Source: CAIYXV01 sp035506255 (lineage in GTDB: Bacteria; Margulisbacteria; WOR-1; XYC2-FULL-46-14; WPAF01). Taken from it: a DNA stretch of 20,780 nucleotides. Position 1 is the stretch's first letter, and the number at the start of each line of letters is the position of its first letter. Positions 1 through 7,648 of the stretch are shown here, in pieces. Position numbers and translations under genes: made by a program. The stretch is taken from NCBI GenBank assembly GCA_035506255.1, contig DATJPS010000122.1, positions 1 to 20,780 on the forward strand. The letters run 5' to 3'. The notes under the pieces are model-generated. The model searched no databases, was not told the origin of the DNA, and saw only the letters and a program-made list of their open reading frames with translations.

Positions 1-373
1 GCAGGAGGTCGACCCCAACCTCCCGCTGGTCAAGATCGACGACCTGAAGGTGCTGGAAGTGCTGATCAACCTGCTCTCCAACGCCATCAAATTCTCGAAC
101 GAGGGCGGAAAGGTGTACATCACCGCGTCCGGCACGCCCGACGAAATTTCCGTTTCGGTCCGCGACGAAGGCCACGGGATCGAAAGCCAGGACATCCCGC
201 ACATTTTCGAGAAGTTCTATCGCGCGCAGAAAGAAAGCTCAAAGCTAAAGGGTACCGGGCTCGGCCTGTCGCTTTGCAAGAGCATCGTCGAACGGCACAG
301 CGGCCGGATCTGGGCGGAATCTCCGGGGCGGGGCAAAGGGGCGACCTTCCACTTTACCCTGCCGGTAAAATAA
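1..373 (+). CDS. Sensor histidine kinase, C-terminal ATPase part (5' end outside window)
   Basis: The reading frame is open from base 2 to the TAA at 371-373, so this is the 3' end of a gene starting before the window. The visible ~123 residues form a GHKL/HATPase_c domain: N-box (VLINLLSNAIKFS), G1-box (DEGHGIES), F-box (IFEKFYRA) and G2-box (GTGLGLSLCKS), ending in the usual FHFTLPVK strand. In this family the domain binds ATP and phosphorylates the conserved His of the same kinase. The H-box and sensor region are not visible, so the stimulus is unknown. The last 53 residues match 37 of 53 in the next gene, so the two kinases are paralogues in tandem. Only 3 bases separate this stop from the next start, which suggests co-transcription. 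No response regulator is in the window. Confidence 0.93.
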   Translation, partial: QEVDPNLPLVKIDDLKVLEVLINLLSNAIKFSNEGGKVYITASGTPDEISVSVRDEGHGIESQDIPHIFEKFYRAQKESSKLKGTGLGLSLCKSIVERHSGRIWAESPGRGKGATFHFTLPVK

Positions 374-376
374 CGA

Positions 377-1660
377 ATGGCAGCGGAGTTGACCGAAGAT
401 CAAAAAAGGACCCTCTGGCTGATCTGGATGAGATGGGCCGCTCTCTGCGCCATGACCGTAATGCTCTCATTCTCTTTCTTCAGCCGCGAGTTGAGGCTGG
501 AGATCGTTCCCGCCGCGCTCTGCGTCGCCGCCGCGGTAATTTACAATATGCTTTTTTCGCTGGTGGTGCACCGCCTTCCCCCGTTCTCTTCCAGCCCGAT
601 CTTCGTTTACCTGCGGATGCTGGCCGACATCACGGTGGTCACGCTGCTCGTCCATTTTACCGGCGGCGTTGAAAGCCCCTTTAACCTGTTCTATCTGCTT
701 GAAGTGGCTTCGGTCTCGATCTTCGGATTGACCTGGCTTGGATATTTCATTTCAGCGCATATCGCGCTCTTTTACGGTCTTTCTTGCTGGCTGGAAGCCG
801 CCGGCGTCGTCCCCCATTACAGTGTGATCATCACACCGGGAATGCTTTATCATGACATGAACTATGTCTATTACAAATCGATCTCTCTTTTCGTCCTTGG
901 ATTGTTGATCGTTTACATGACATCCTACCTTTCGGACCGGGTCCGGGACAATCAGAAACGGATCGAGGAGCTCTCCGTCTCGCGGCTGGACTTCATGAAC
1001 ATGGCGGTACACGAGCTCCGCTCCCCGCTGACCACGATCAAGGAATATGCCTCCCTGCTCGCGGACGGGCTGCTGGGCATCTTGAACGAAAAGGAAAAAG
1101 AAGGCGTGGGATCGATCATCCGGCAGACGGGACGGCTCGAAGAATTGACCCGCGACCTGCTCGACCTGGCGCGGATCGATTCCGGCAAGTCGTTATTCAA
1201 TAAAGCACCCGCCGACCCGGCCGATGTGATCAACGCCGCGATCCGGGACCTCGAACCCCAGCTCGCGGTCAAAGGGATCTCGCTGGTCAGGAACTTTGAG
1301 AGCGGGCTCCCGTCGGTCGCCATGGACCGGGAAAAGGTCATCGAAGTACTGGTCAACCTGGTCGGCAACGCCGTCAAGTTCAGTTCTCCCGCCGGCCGGA
1401 TCACTGTTTCCGCCCGTACGGCCGGTGACGGCCTGACGGTAACGGTCGCGGACGAAGGGCGCGGCATCGAGACCGACGATCTCCCCTTTATCTTCCAGAA
1501 ATTCTACCGCGCGAAAAAAGAGGACCCAAAGTACCGGGGGACCGGCCTGGGACTGGCGGTCTCCAAAGGGATCATCGAGCGGCACGGCGGCCGGATCTGG
1601 GCCGAGTCGGCCGGACCGGGAAAAGGCTCCGCCTTTCACTTTACCCTCCCCCTCAAATAA
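377..1660 (+). CDS. Membrane sensor histidine kinase
   Basis: A complete 427-residue two-component sensor kinase. Roughly residues 14-183 are hydrophobic, with about five or six membrane segments (about 14-35, 43-64, 77-95, 105-135, 165-183) and no recognisable extracellular sensor domain. The HisKA helix follows, with the H-box HELRSPL and phospho-acceptor His212. The HATPase_c domain carries the N-box around Asn331, G1 (DEGRGIE, 359-365), the F-box (FIFQKFYRA) and G2 (GTGLGLAVSK, 388-397). All catalytic boxes are intact, so it should autophosphorylate. The start is the ATG 3 bases after the previous kinase stop; no strong ribosome-binding site is visible, so translational coupling is likely. 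The ligand and cognate regulator are unknown. Its 3' end contains the -35 element of the gatC promoter. Confidence 0.93.
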   Translation: MAAELTEDQKRTLWLIWMRWAALCAMTVMLSFSFFSRELRLEIVPAALCVAAAVIYNMLFSLVVHRLPPFSSSPIFVYLRMLADITVVTLLVHFTGGVESPFNLFYLLEVASVSIFGLTWLGYFISAHIALFYGLSCWLEAAGVVPHYSVIITPGMLYHDMNYVYYKSISLFVLGLLIVYMTSYLSDRVRDNQKRIEELSVSRLDFMNMAVHELRSPLTTIKEYASLLADGLLGILNEKEKEGVGSIIRQTGRLEELTRDLLDLARIDSGKSLFNKAPADPADVINAAIRDLEPQLAVKGISLVRNFESGLPSVAMDREKVIEVLVNLVGNAVKFSSPAGRITVSARTAGDGLTVTVADEGRGIETDDLPFIFQKFYRAKKEDPKYRGTGLGLAVSKGIIERHGGRIWAESAGPGKGSAFHFTLPLK

Positions 1661-1668
1661 GATATAAT
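1640..1668 (+). promoter_or_regulatory. Promoter of gatCAB, leaderless type
   Basis: A TTTACC -35 (1640-1645), a 17-base spacer and a perfect TATAAT -10 (1663-1668) are visible. Only 6 bases lie between the -10 and the gatC ATG at 1675. Normal initiation 6-8 bases after the -10 would start the RNA at or next to the A of the ATG. The -35 lies inside the end of the kinase gene. Confidence 0.75.
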
Positions 1669-1674
1669 TTCAGC

Positions 1675-1953
1675 ATGAAGATCGATGTCGACCACGTGGC
1701 GAAGCTCGCGCGGCTGGGGCTGACCGAAGAAGAAAAAAAGCTTTACGGCGGGCAGCTGGCCCGTATCCTGGATTACGCCGAAACGCTCAACAATCTCAAG
1801 ACCGAAGGCATTGAACCCACCACCCATGCCATCCCGATGAAGAACGTGATGCGGGAGGACGCCGTCCACCCCTTCGGCGACCCGGCCGCGATCATGGCCA
1901 ACGCTCCGCAGGAGGAGTCCGGCATGTTCCTGGTCCCGAGGATCGTGGAATGA
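1675..1953 (+). CDS. gatC: Asp-tRNA(Asn)/Glu-tRNA(Gln) amidotransferase subunit C
   Basis: This 92-residue protein is the size of GatC and has its typical pattern: an N-terminal helix (VDHVAKLARLGLTEEE), a second helix (LARILDYAETLNNL), then the THAIPMKNVMREDAV segment and a C-terminal GMFLVPRIVE tail. In the family, GatC wraps the GatA-GatB interface and stabilises the complex, which turns misacylated Glu-tRNA(Gln) or Asp-tRNA(Asn) into the Gln or Asn form. It is first in a gatC-gatA-gatB operon, its stop overlapping the gatA start by four bases (ATGA). It has no Shine-Dalgarno because the promoter sits directly against the ATG, which implies a leaderless message. Identification is firm from both sequence and context. 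Confidence 0.95.
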   Translation: MKIDVDHVAKLARLGLTEEEKKLYGGQLARILDYAETLNNLKTEGIEPTTHAIPMKNVMREDAVHPFGDPAAIMANAPQEESGMFLVPRIVE

Positions 1954-3413
1954 AGAACGACCTTTGCAAAAAGACCGCCCACGAACTGAGCTCGCTCCTT
2001 AAAAAAGGCGAGATCTCGTCAGTCGAGATCGTCGATTCCGTCTTTTCCCGGATCGAAGCGGCGGAAGACAAGGTAAAAGCGTTCGTTTCGCTCAACCGGG
2101 ACCGGGCGATCGAAGCGGCGCGCGCCGCCGACAAACTGATAAAGTCCGGCGATAATACTGATCCGCTCTGCGGGATCCCGGTCGCGATCAAGGACAACAT
2201 GTGCACCCGGGGGATCGCCACCACCTGTTCGTCAAAGATCCTCGCCAATTATCTGCCGCCTTACAACGCGGAGGTGGTCGACCGGCTCAGCGCCATCGGC
2301 GTCCCCTTCCCCGGCAAGACCAACCTCGACGAGTTCGCGATGGGATCGTCGACTGAAAATTCCGGTTTCCATTCCACCCGCAACCCATGGGACCTGAAAG
2401 CGGTCCCGGGCGGCTCTTCCGGCGGCTCGGCGGCGGCGGTGGCGGCCGACGAAACTATCGCCGCGCTCGGTTCCGATACCGGCGGCTCGATCCGCCAGCC
2501 GGCGGCGTTCTGTGGCGTGGTAGGACTGAAGCCGACCTACGGCCGGGTCTCCCGGTACGGGCTGGTGGCGTTCGCTTCCTCGCTCGACCAGATCGGCCCT
2601 ATCACCAAGGATGTTACCGACGCCGCATTGATCATGAACGCGATCGCCGGGTACGACGCAAAGGATTCCACTTCGGTCAATGTTCCGGTACCGGATTACC
2701 GCAGCGTGCTGGTCAACAATGCTAAAAAGTTCCGGATCGGCATCATTTCCGAGCTGGTGGGGAAAGGGATCGACGAAGACGTCAAGAACGCGGTCAAGGA
2801 AGCCGCGCGCGTTCTTGAAAAGCTCGGCGCGATCGTGGAAGAAGTATCTCTGCCTACCTTCGAATACGCCTGCCCTACCTATTACATCATCGCGCCGGCG
2901 GAGGCGTCGTCAAACCTGGCGCGCTACGATGGGGTAAAATTCGGCCACCGGAGCAAAGAGGCCCCCGACCTTCTCACCATGTACTATAATACCCGGCGCG
3001 AAGGTTTCGGCGCGGAGGTCAAACGGCGGATCATGATCGGGACCTACGTCCTCTCTGCCGGATATTACGATGCCTACTACCTGAAGGCGCTCAAGGCCAG
3101 AACGCTTATTAAGAACGACTTCAACAAGGCGTTCGAAAGGTTCGACGCGCTGATCTCCCCCACCGCCCCGTCGGTGGCGTTCAAAGCGGGGGAAAAGGTA
3201 TCCGACCCGCTGGCCATGTACCTTTCGGACATCGCCACCATCCCCATCAACCTGGCCGGCGTGCCGGCGATATCACTACCATGCGGATTTTCCAACGGCC
3301 TGCCCGTCGGCCTGCAGATGATCGGCGAAGCGTTCGCGGAAGAAAAATTATTCCAGCTCGCGTACACTTACGAACAGAATACCGAATGGCACAAAAGGAA
3401 GCCATCGCTATGA
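1950..3413 (+). CDS. gatA: Asp-tRNA(Asn)/Glu-tRNA(Gln) amidotransferase subunit A
   Basis: This 487-residue amidase-signature enzyme supplies ammonia by hydrolysing glutamine (or asparagine) and passes it to GatB. The Ser-cisSer-Lys triad is visible: Lys81 in VAIKDNM, cis-Ser156 in the PGGSSGGS loop, and nucleophile Ser180 in SDTGGSIRQPA. The following GVVGLKPTYGRVSRYG block is characteristic of GatA rather than other amidases. Length is normal for the family. The ATG overlaps the gatC stop (ATGA), and the gene end overlaps the gatB start in the same way, so the three subunits should be translated in a coupled manner at near-equal levels. Nothing looks broken. Confidence 0.97.
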   Translation: MKNDLCKKTAHELSSLLKKGEISSVEIVDSVFSRIEAAEDKVKAFVSLNRDRAIEAARAADKLIKSGDNTDPLCGIPVAIKDNMCTRGIATTCSSKILANYLPPYNAEVVDRLSAIGVPFPGKTNLDEFAMGSSTENSGFHSTRNPWDLKAVPGGSSGGSAAAVAADETIAALGSDTGGSIRQPAAFCGVVGLKPTYGRVSRYGLVAFASSLDQIGPITKDVTDAALIMNAIAGYDAKDSTSVNVPVPDYRSVLVNNAKKFRIGIISELVGKGIDEDVKNAVKEAARVLEKLGAIVEEVSLPTFEYACPTYYIIAPAEASSNLARYDGVKFGHRSKEAPDLLTMYYNTRREGFGAEVKRRIMIGTYVLSAGYYDAYYLKALKARTLIKNDFNKAFERFDALISPTAPSVAFKAGEKVSDPLAMYLSDIATIPINLAGVPAISLPCGFSNGLPVGLQMIGEAFAEEKLFQLAYTYEQNTEWHKRKPSL

Positions 3414-4855
3414 GCAAATACGGGACCGTCATCGGGCTGGAGACGCACGCCCAGCTGCTGACCGAGAGCAAGATGTTCTGCTCCTGCTCAACGAAGTTCG
3501 GGGCCAAACCTAACACCAACATCTGCCCGGTCTGCACCGGCCAGCCGGGAGTGCTGCCGGTATTGAACAAAAGAGCGGTAGCGCTCGCCATCAAGACCGC
3601 GATCGCGCTCAATTGCCGGATCGAAAAGATGTCGATCTTCGCCCGGAAGAACTATTTTTATCCCGACAATCCTAAGGATTATCAGATCTCGCAATACGAA
3701 CTTCCTCTCGCCACCGGCGGCCATCTCGAGATCGTGGTCGAGGGAGTGAAAAGGCGGATCGGCATCACTCGCATCCATCTGGAAGAGGACGCGGGAAAGC
3801 TGGTCCACAAAGGAGCGGCCCGCATCATGGGGGCGGGAGAGTCGCTGGTCGACTTCAACCGCGCCGGGACCCCGCTGATGGAGATCGTGACCGAGCCCGA
3901 CATCCGCTCGCCGCTCGAGGCCAAGGTCTTCATGGAAACGCTCCAGCACCTCCTGCAGTTCATCGGCGTCTGCGACGCCAAGATGGAGGAAGGATCGTTA
4001 AGATGCGACGCCAACATCTCGCTCCGCCCGGCCGGGGAAACCAAGTTCGGGACCAAGACCGAGGTCAAGAACATGAACTCCTTTCGCGCGGTGTGGAAGG
4101 CGCTGGAGGCGGAAGAAAAGCGGCACGCGGAAGTGCTCGATGAGGGCGGAAAGATCGCGCAGGAGACAAGGTTCTTCGACGATATAAACGAAACGACCAT
4201 CGGAATGAGGAGCAAGGAGTATGCCCACGATTACCGCTACTTCCCCGAACCCGATTTGGTCCCGATCGAACCGGAACCTGCCTGGGTCGAAGAGATCAAA
4301 AGGACGCTCGGCGAACTGCCGGAAAAGAGGAAGGAGCGGTTCGTTAAAGAATTGGGGCTGCCGGAAGCGGACGCGGAGATTTTGATATCCACTCCCGCCC
4401 TCTCCGATTACTTCGAAGCTTGCGTTAAAACCTACTCCAAGCCAAAGATCGCCGCCAACTGGATCATGGGCGACCTTACCGCATATCTGAACGCGAACGG
4501 ACTCACCATCGACCGGATCGGACTTACGCCGGGAAAACTGGCGGAAATGCTGGAGATGATCGACAAAGGGACGATCTCCGGCAAGAGCGCCAAAACGATA
4601 CTGGTCGAAATGCTCAAGACCGGCAAGACGGTCCACGACATCGTCAAGGAGCAGGGGCTGACGCAGATCTCGGACGAAGGCGAACTGATAAAGATAGTGG
4701 AAGAAGTAATAAAACAAAACCCAAAACAGGTGGAAGAGTTCAAGAGCGGCAAAGAGACCGTCATCATGTTCCTGGTCGGCCAGGTAATGAAGGCCTCGAA
4801 AGGCCGCGCCAAAGCGGACCGGGCGCAAGAACTTTTAAGGAAAAAACTGATCTAG
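3410..4855 (+). CDS. gatB: Asp-tRNA(Asn)/Glu-tRNA(Gln) amidotransferase subunit B
   Basis: This 481-residue protein is the kinase/amidase subunit that activates the misacylated tRNA carboxylate with ATP and transfers ammonia to it. The N-terminal family block IGLETHAQLLTESKMFC is present, with four cysteines (24, 26, 39, 42; CSC and CPVC) in the zinc-binding arrangement of many bacterial GatB proteins. The conserved YFYPDNPKDYQISQYE and DFNRAGTPLMEIVTEPD blocks follow. The C-terminus (about 330-481) is the helical tail plus YqeY-like tRNA-binding domain. I start at the ATG at 3410, not the longer in-frame start at 3281, because it gives the family N-terminus, overlaps gatA by ATGA and has AAAAGGAA just upstream. 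The TAG stop overlaps the stop of the converging minus-strand gene. Confidence 0.97.
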   Translation: MSKYGTVIGLETHAQLLTESKMFCSCSTKFGAKPNTNICPVCTGQPGVLPVLNKRAVALAIKTAIALNCRIEKMSIFARKNYFYPDNPKDYQISQYELPLATGGHLEIVVEGVKRRIGITRIHLEEDAGKLVHKGAARIMGAGESLVDFNRAGTPLMEIVTEPDIRSPLEAKVFMETLQHLLQFIGVCDAKMEEGSLRCDANISLRPAGETKFGTKTEVKNMNSFRAVWKALEAEEKRHAEVLDEGGKIAQETRFFDDINETTIGMRSKEYAHDYRYFPEPDLVPIEPEPAWVEEIKRTLGELPEKRKERFVKELGLPEADAEILISTPALSDYFEACVKTYSKPKIAANWIMGDLTAYLNANGLTIDRIGLTPGKLAEMLEMIDKGTISGKSAKTILVEMLKTGKTVHDIVKEQGLTQISDEGELIKIVEEVIKQNPKQVEEFKSGKETVIMFLVGQVMKASKGRAKADRAQELLRKKLI

Positions 4856-6996
4856 GACGCCAGCGGGTATTTCGGCTTATCGCGCAGTTTCAGCGTTTCG
4901 ACCTCGGCGGGCAGGACATCGCCGATCTTCCGTTCACGGTATTCCCACTTTTTGGTCGCCGGGTCTTCCACCATCACCGTTCCGTAAACCGGTCGGGCTC
5001 CCGCGTAGAGCTTTCCGACCGCCTCCAACTCCGCCGCCTTTTCAGCCAGATACGCTTGCCGGCCTTCCGACAGGACTTCGACCTTGCGTTTCTGGTCGGC
5101 GTACCGATGCCCTTCGTTTTTATGCTCCAGGTCATAAGCGGTCAACAAAGTTTCGCGCATGATCGTTCCCACCGCGCCCGCTATCTGCCGGTCCGCGTCC
5201 GCGATCGCTTTCAGTTTCGCTTCGGCGTACTCGGCGCCGGTCCGAAGCGCGTCGGCCATCTTCTCCCAGGCTTTTTTCCCGTTAAGATATTGGATCTCAA
5301 GTATCGATCTATCCCTTGCCGCCAGGTATTCCTGCCGCAACCGTTCCTTGTCCGAATTCAGCCGCCCCACCATCGCCAGCAGGTTGGTAACGATGACGAT
5401 CCTCCGCAGGCAGCTCACGATCCACTCCCTCGGCTCCTCTGCCGGCGTGATCCCTTCTTTTGCCTCCGCCGTCAGTTTCCTCACCATCCAGGCAAAGCGC
5501 GGATCGTTCACGATCTTTCGGCTAGATATCGCCAGCCGGACCGATTCCAGTATCGAACGGATCTCAGTTTCCTGCCTGATGTTCTCCGCGATGATCGTAC
5601 GGATGAGCGCCTGTTTCGGCACGATCCGGTCGAGCTGTTCACCTAAATTGCGGGTCAGGCCTGAAAGCTCCCGGGCGGCCATATCGCACATATCCGCGGC
5701 AAAGCCGAACAGCCGCGCCCGCGCGTCCCGGTCGTCAAGCTTGGCCGCCGTGGCCGAAAGTTCCAACGCTACCTTGATGAAAAGCCGCGTCCGGAACTTG
5801 GGCATAACGATCCCCTTTTCGTAAGCCAGATAGCTGCCGGCCAGCCCCGAGATCAGTTGTTTATCGTCTATCCCTTCGGAAGCCCTCAACCCGCGGGCAA
5901 AACCGGAAAGTATCGCCTCAAAGTTCGAATTGATCGATATCTGCCGCGAAATGCTGTCGATCCGGTGCTGCTCCCGCCTTACCGCCTTATCCTCCGGCAC
6001 CCGGTGGCCGATGATCTGCTTTTGCCTTACCGGGCCCGCCGAGCGGAAACCGCCCTGCGGCATGATCATCAACCCTTCCGCCGAGAACGAGACCTTGTAG
6101 CGCCTCTTTGCCAGGTGGACCAGCGTCTCTTCGATCGGCCGCTCCGGCTGCCGCGTCGCCGGTCTCCGGCCCCTCCATTCCCGCGCGACGCGCGCCTTTT
6201 CGAACAGTTCGATCTCTTTATTGATCTTTTCGGTCAGGACGCGCAGGCTGGTGTCGGCCGGCGAGGTGTTGCCCCGCCGCAGCAGTTCCGCCGCCCGCAA
6301 TATTTTTTGCGCGGGAGAATCAGGTCCATAAGGGAATTCTTCCGGTATCCGGTCGAGCACCCCTTCGATCGGGAATTTTGCCGCCAGTTCCTCCAGATAT
6401 CCCGCCACGGCCACGATCGAGGCTCGGCTCTGGCAGATCAGGGTCTCGTCGCCGGTCTTTTTCGCCGCCGCCTTCTCTCCCTCCAGCCGGTATAGCAGCG
6501 CCCGGGTCAGCCACAGGTCCTGGTAAAGCGTAAGGTCGCGGACCTCCTTGCTCTTTCCCATCGCCGCAAGATTTTCCGTATCGGTAAAGCTATGCTTGAG
6601 ATCGTCAAGAAGTTTGAGGTCCTCAAAATCGCGGGTCAGATCTCGCACTTCGGGGCTCTGTTTCAGTCCGGCCTTGGTAAAGTCTATCGCTCCTTTTGCG
6701 GTCAAGATCGACCGCGCGAAAGCGGGGTCCTGGTTGAACTTCCTGACCACGGGCAGGTTCTGCGGTTCGAACAGGCTTTCCGGGAAAACGATGCTCTTTA
6801 CTTCAGCTCCTAGGCGGGAAACCGATTTAAAGAACCCCCTTCCCAGGTCAGGATGGACCACCGCGAAGCGGGTGAGGTTGTCTTCGCTTTTTTGGGTCAT
6901 CATTCCACGGGTAGACTGGAACCCGCGCAGAAAGGCCATCCGGCCGATCACCATCGGGACGCGCTCGCTTGAAGGGAGCGATCTTATGAAAGACAT
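4852..6996 (-). CDS. Large helical protein of unknown function
   Basis: I do not recognise this protein. From the chosen start (MSFIRSLPSS) it is 714 residues. It has no signal peptide, no convincing membrane segment, and few cysteines. It is rich in charged residues and Leu/Ala/Ile in long, apparently helical runs, for example DLTRDFEDLKLLDDLKHSF near the N-terminus and AEYAEAKLKAIADADRQ near the C-terminus. A more beta-like, Arg-rich stretch lies mid-protein around SFSAEGLMIMPQGGF. The C-terminus is short and less helical (PVYGTVMVEDPATKKWEY). The open frame continues to 7047, but that would run over the start and promoter of the divergent radical SAM gene, so I prefer 6996; starts at 6954 or 6903 are also possible and none has a good ribosome-binding site. 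The frame is open for over 2 kb and codon use resembles the neighbours, so it is a real gene. Confidence 0.8.
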   Translation of the reverse strand: MSFIRSLPSSERVPMVIGRMAFLRGFQSTRGMMTQKSEDNLTRFAVVHPDLGRGFFKSVSRLGAEVKSIVFPESLFEPQNLPVVRKFNQDPAFARSILTAKGAIDFTKAGLKQSPEVRDLTRDFEDLKLLDDLKHSFTDTENLAAMGKSKEVRDLTLYQDLWLTRALLYRLEGEKAAAKKTGDETLICQSRASIVAVAGYLEELAAKFPIEGVLDRIPEEFPYGPDSPAQKILRAAELLRRGNTSPADTSLRVLTEKINKEIELFEKARVAREWRGRRPATRQPERPIEETLVHLAKRRYKVSFSAEGLMIMPQGGFRSAGPVRQKQIIGHRVPEDKAVRREQHRIDSISRQISINSNFEAILSGFARGLRASEGIDDKQLISGLAGSYLAYEKGIVMPKFRTRLFIKVALELSATAAKLDDRDARARLFGFAADMCDMAARELSGLTRNLGEQLDRIVPKQALIRTIIAENIRQETEIRSILESVRLAISSRKIVNDPRFAWMVRKLTAEAKEGITPAEEPREWIVSCLRRIVIVTNLLAMVGRLNSDKERLRQEYLAARDRSILEIQYLNGKKAWEKMADALRTGAEYAEAKLKAIADADRQIAGAVGTIMRETLLTAYDLEHKNEGHRYADQKRKVEVLSEGRQAYLAEKAAELEAVGKLYAGARPVYGTVMVEDPATKKWEYRERKIGDVLPAEVETLKLRDKPKYPLAS

Positions 6997-7023
6997 ATCA
7001 AATGGTTTTCGGCCGTTCCATGA

Positions 7024-7029
7024 TATAAT
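7024..7029 (+). promoter_or_regulatory. -10 element before the radical SAM gene
   Basis: A perfect TATAAT ends 7 bases before the ATG at 7037. The surrounding GATATAATTTCAG is nearly identical to the gatC promoter core. No good -35 is visible 16-18 bases upstream, so the promoter may rely on the -10 or an activator. Confidence 0.6.
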
Positions 7030-7036
7030 TTCAGTC

Positions 7037-7648
7037 ATGCAGGACATCGCTTACCGGCTGGACAATCACCTTTATCTCAACATCACCAACCGGTGCACCA
7101 ACGCCTGCGTCTTCTGCATCCGTTACAAATCGAGGAATTTCCACCATAAATACAAGCTCTGGCTAGAGGCGGAGCCGTCGTTCGAGGAGATCATGCTGGC
7201 GATCGGCGACCCCTGCCAGTATACTGAGATCGTCTTCTGCGGGTACGGCGAGCCGCTGATCCGGCTGGAAACCGTAAAACAGGTGGCCGAAGCGGTCAAA
7301 AAGGCGGGCAAGGTGCGGGTCCGCGTCGATACCAACGGCCATGCCAACCTGTTCTACGACCGCAACGTATTGCCGGAACTTAAAGGGTTGGTCGATTTCA
7401 TGTCTATATCACTCAACGCGCAGGACGAAGCGGTCTATGATTCGATCTGCAACTCGTTCTTCGGCAAAGCCGCTTTCGGCGCGGTCATCGACTTCATAAA
7501 AGAAGCGAAAAAATATATCCCGACGGTGGAGGCGACGGTGGTAGGCCTCCCCAACATGATCGATGTCGATAAAGCCAAAAAGATCGCCGACGACCTGGGA
7601 GTCCCGTTCCGGGTGCGGACCTATTACGAGGAAGAATATGTCAGATAA
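7037..7648 (+). CDS. Small radical SAM protein, TatD-associated type
   Basis: This 203-residue protein has the 4Fe-4S motif CxxxCxxC at Cys20, Cys24 and Cys27 (NRCTNACVFCIR), which marks the radical SAM superfamily. A GYGEP motif for SAM binding follows near residue 73, then a VRVDTNGHAN strand and an SLNAQDEAVY segment. The short length and the start DIAYRLDNHLYLNITNRCTNACVFC match what I remember of the TatD-linked radical SAM family, whose substrate is unknown to me; no tatD gene is in this window. The ATG at 7037 gives the family N-terminus and sits 7 bases after TATAAT, so the longer in-frame start at 6548 is rejected. Its last 11 bases overlap the next gene, implying coupled translation with the flavoprotein. 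Confidence 0.8.
   Translation: MQDIAYRLDNHLYLNITNRCTNACVFCIRYKSRNFHHKYKLWLEAEPSFEEIMLAIGDPCQYTEIVFCGYGEPLIRLETVKQVAEAVKKAGKVRVRVDTNGHANLFYDRNVLPELKGLVDFMSISLNAQDEAVYDSICNSFFGKAAFGAVIDFIKEAKKYIPTVEATVVGLPNMIDVDKAKKIADDLGVPFRVRTYYEEEYVR

Noticed and set aside
3998..4828. 276-codon minus-strand open frame within gatB
   Set aside because: It mirrors the gatB reading frame in GC-rich sequence, with Arg/Phe/Leu-rich composition and no recognisable domain; a shadow frame.
6548..7036. Long in-frame upstream extension of the radical SAM gene
   Set aside because: It is antisense to the orphan protein gene, has low-complexity Ser/Arg-rich composition, and the family N-terminus plus TATAAT promoter place the real start at 7037.
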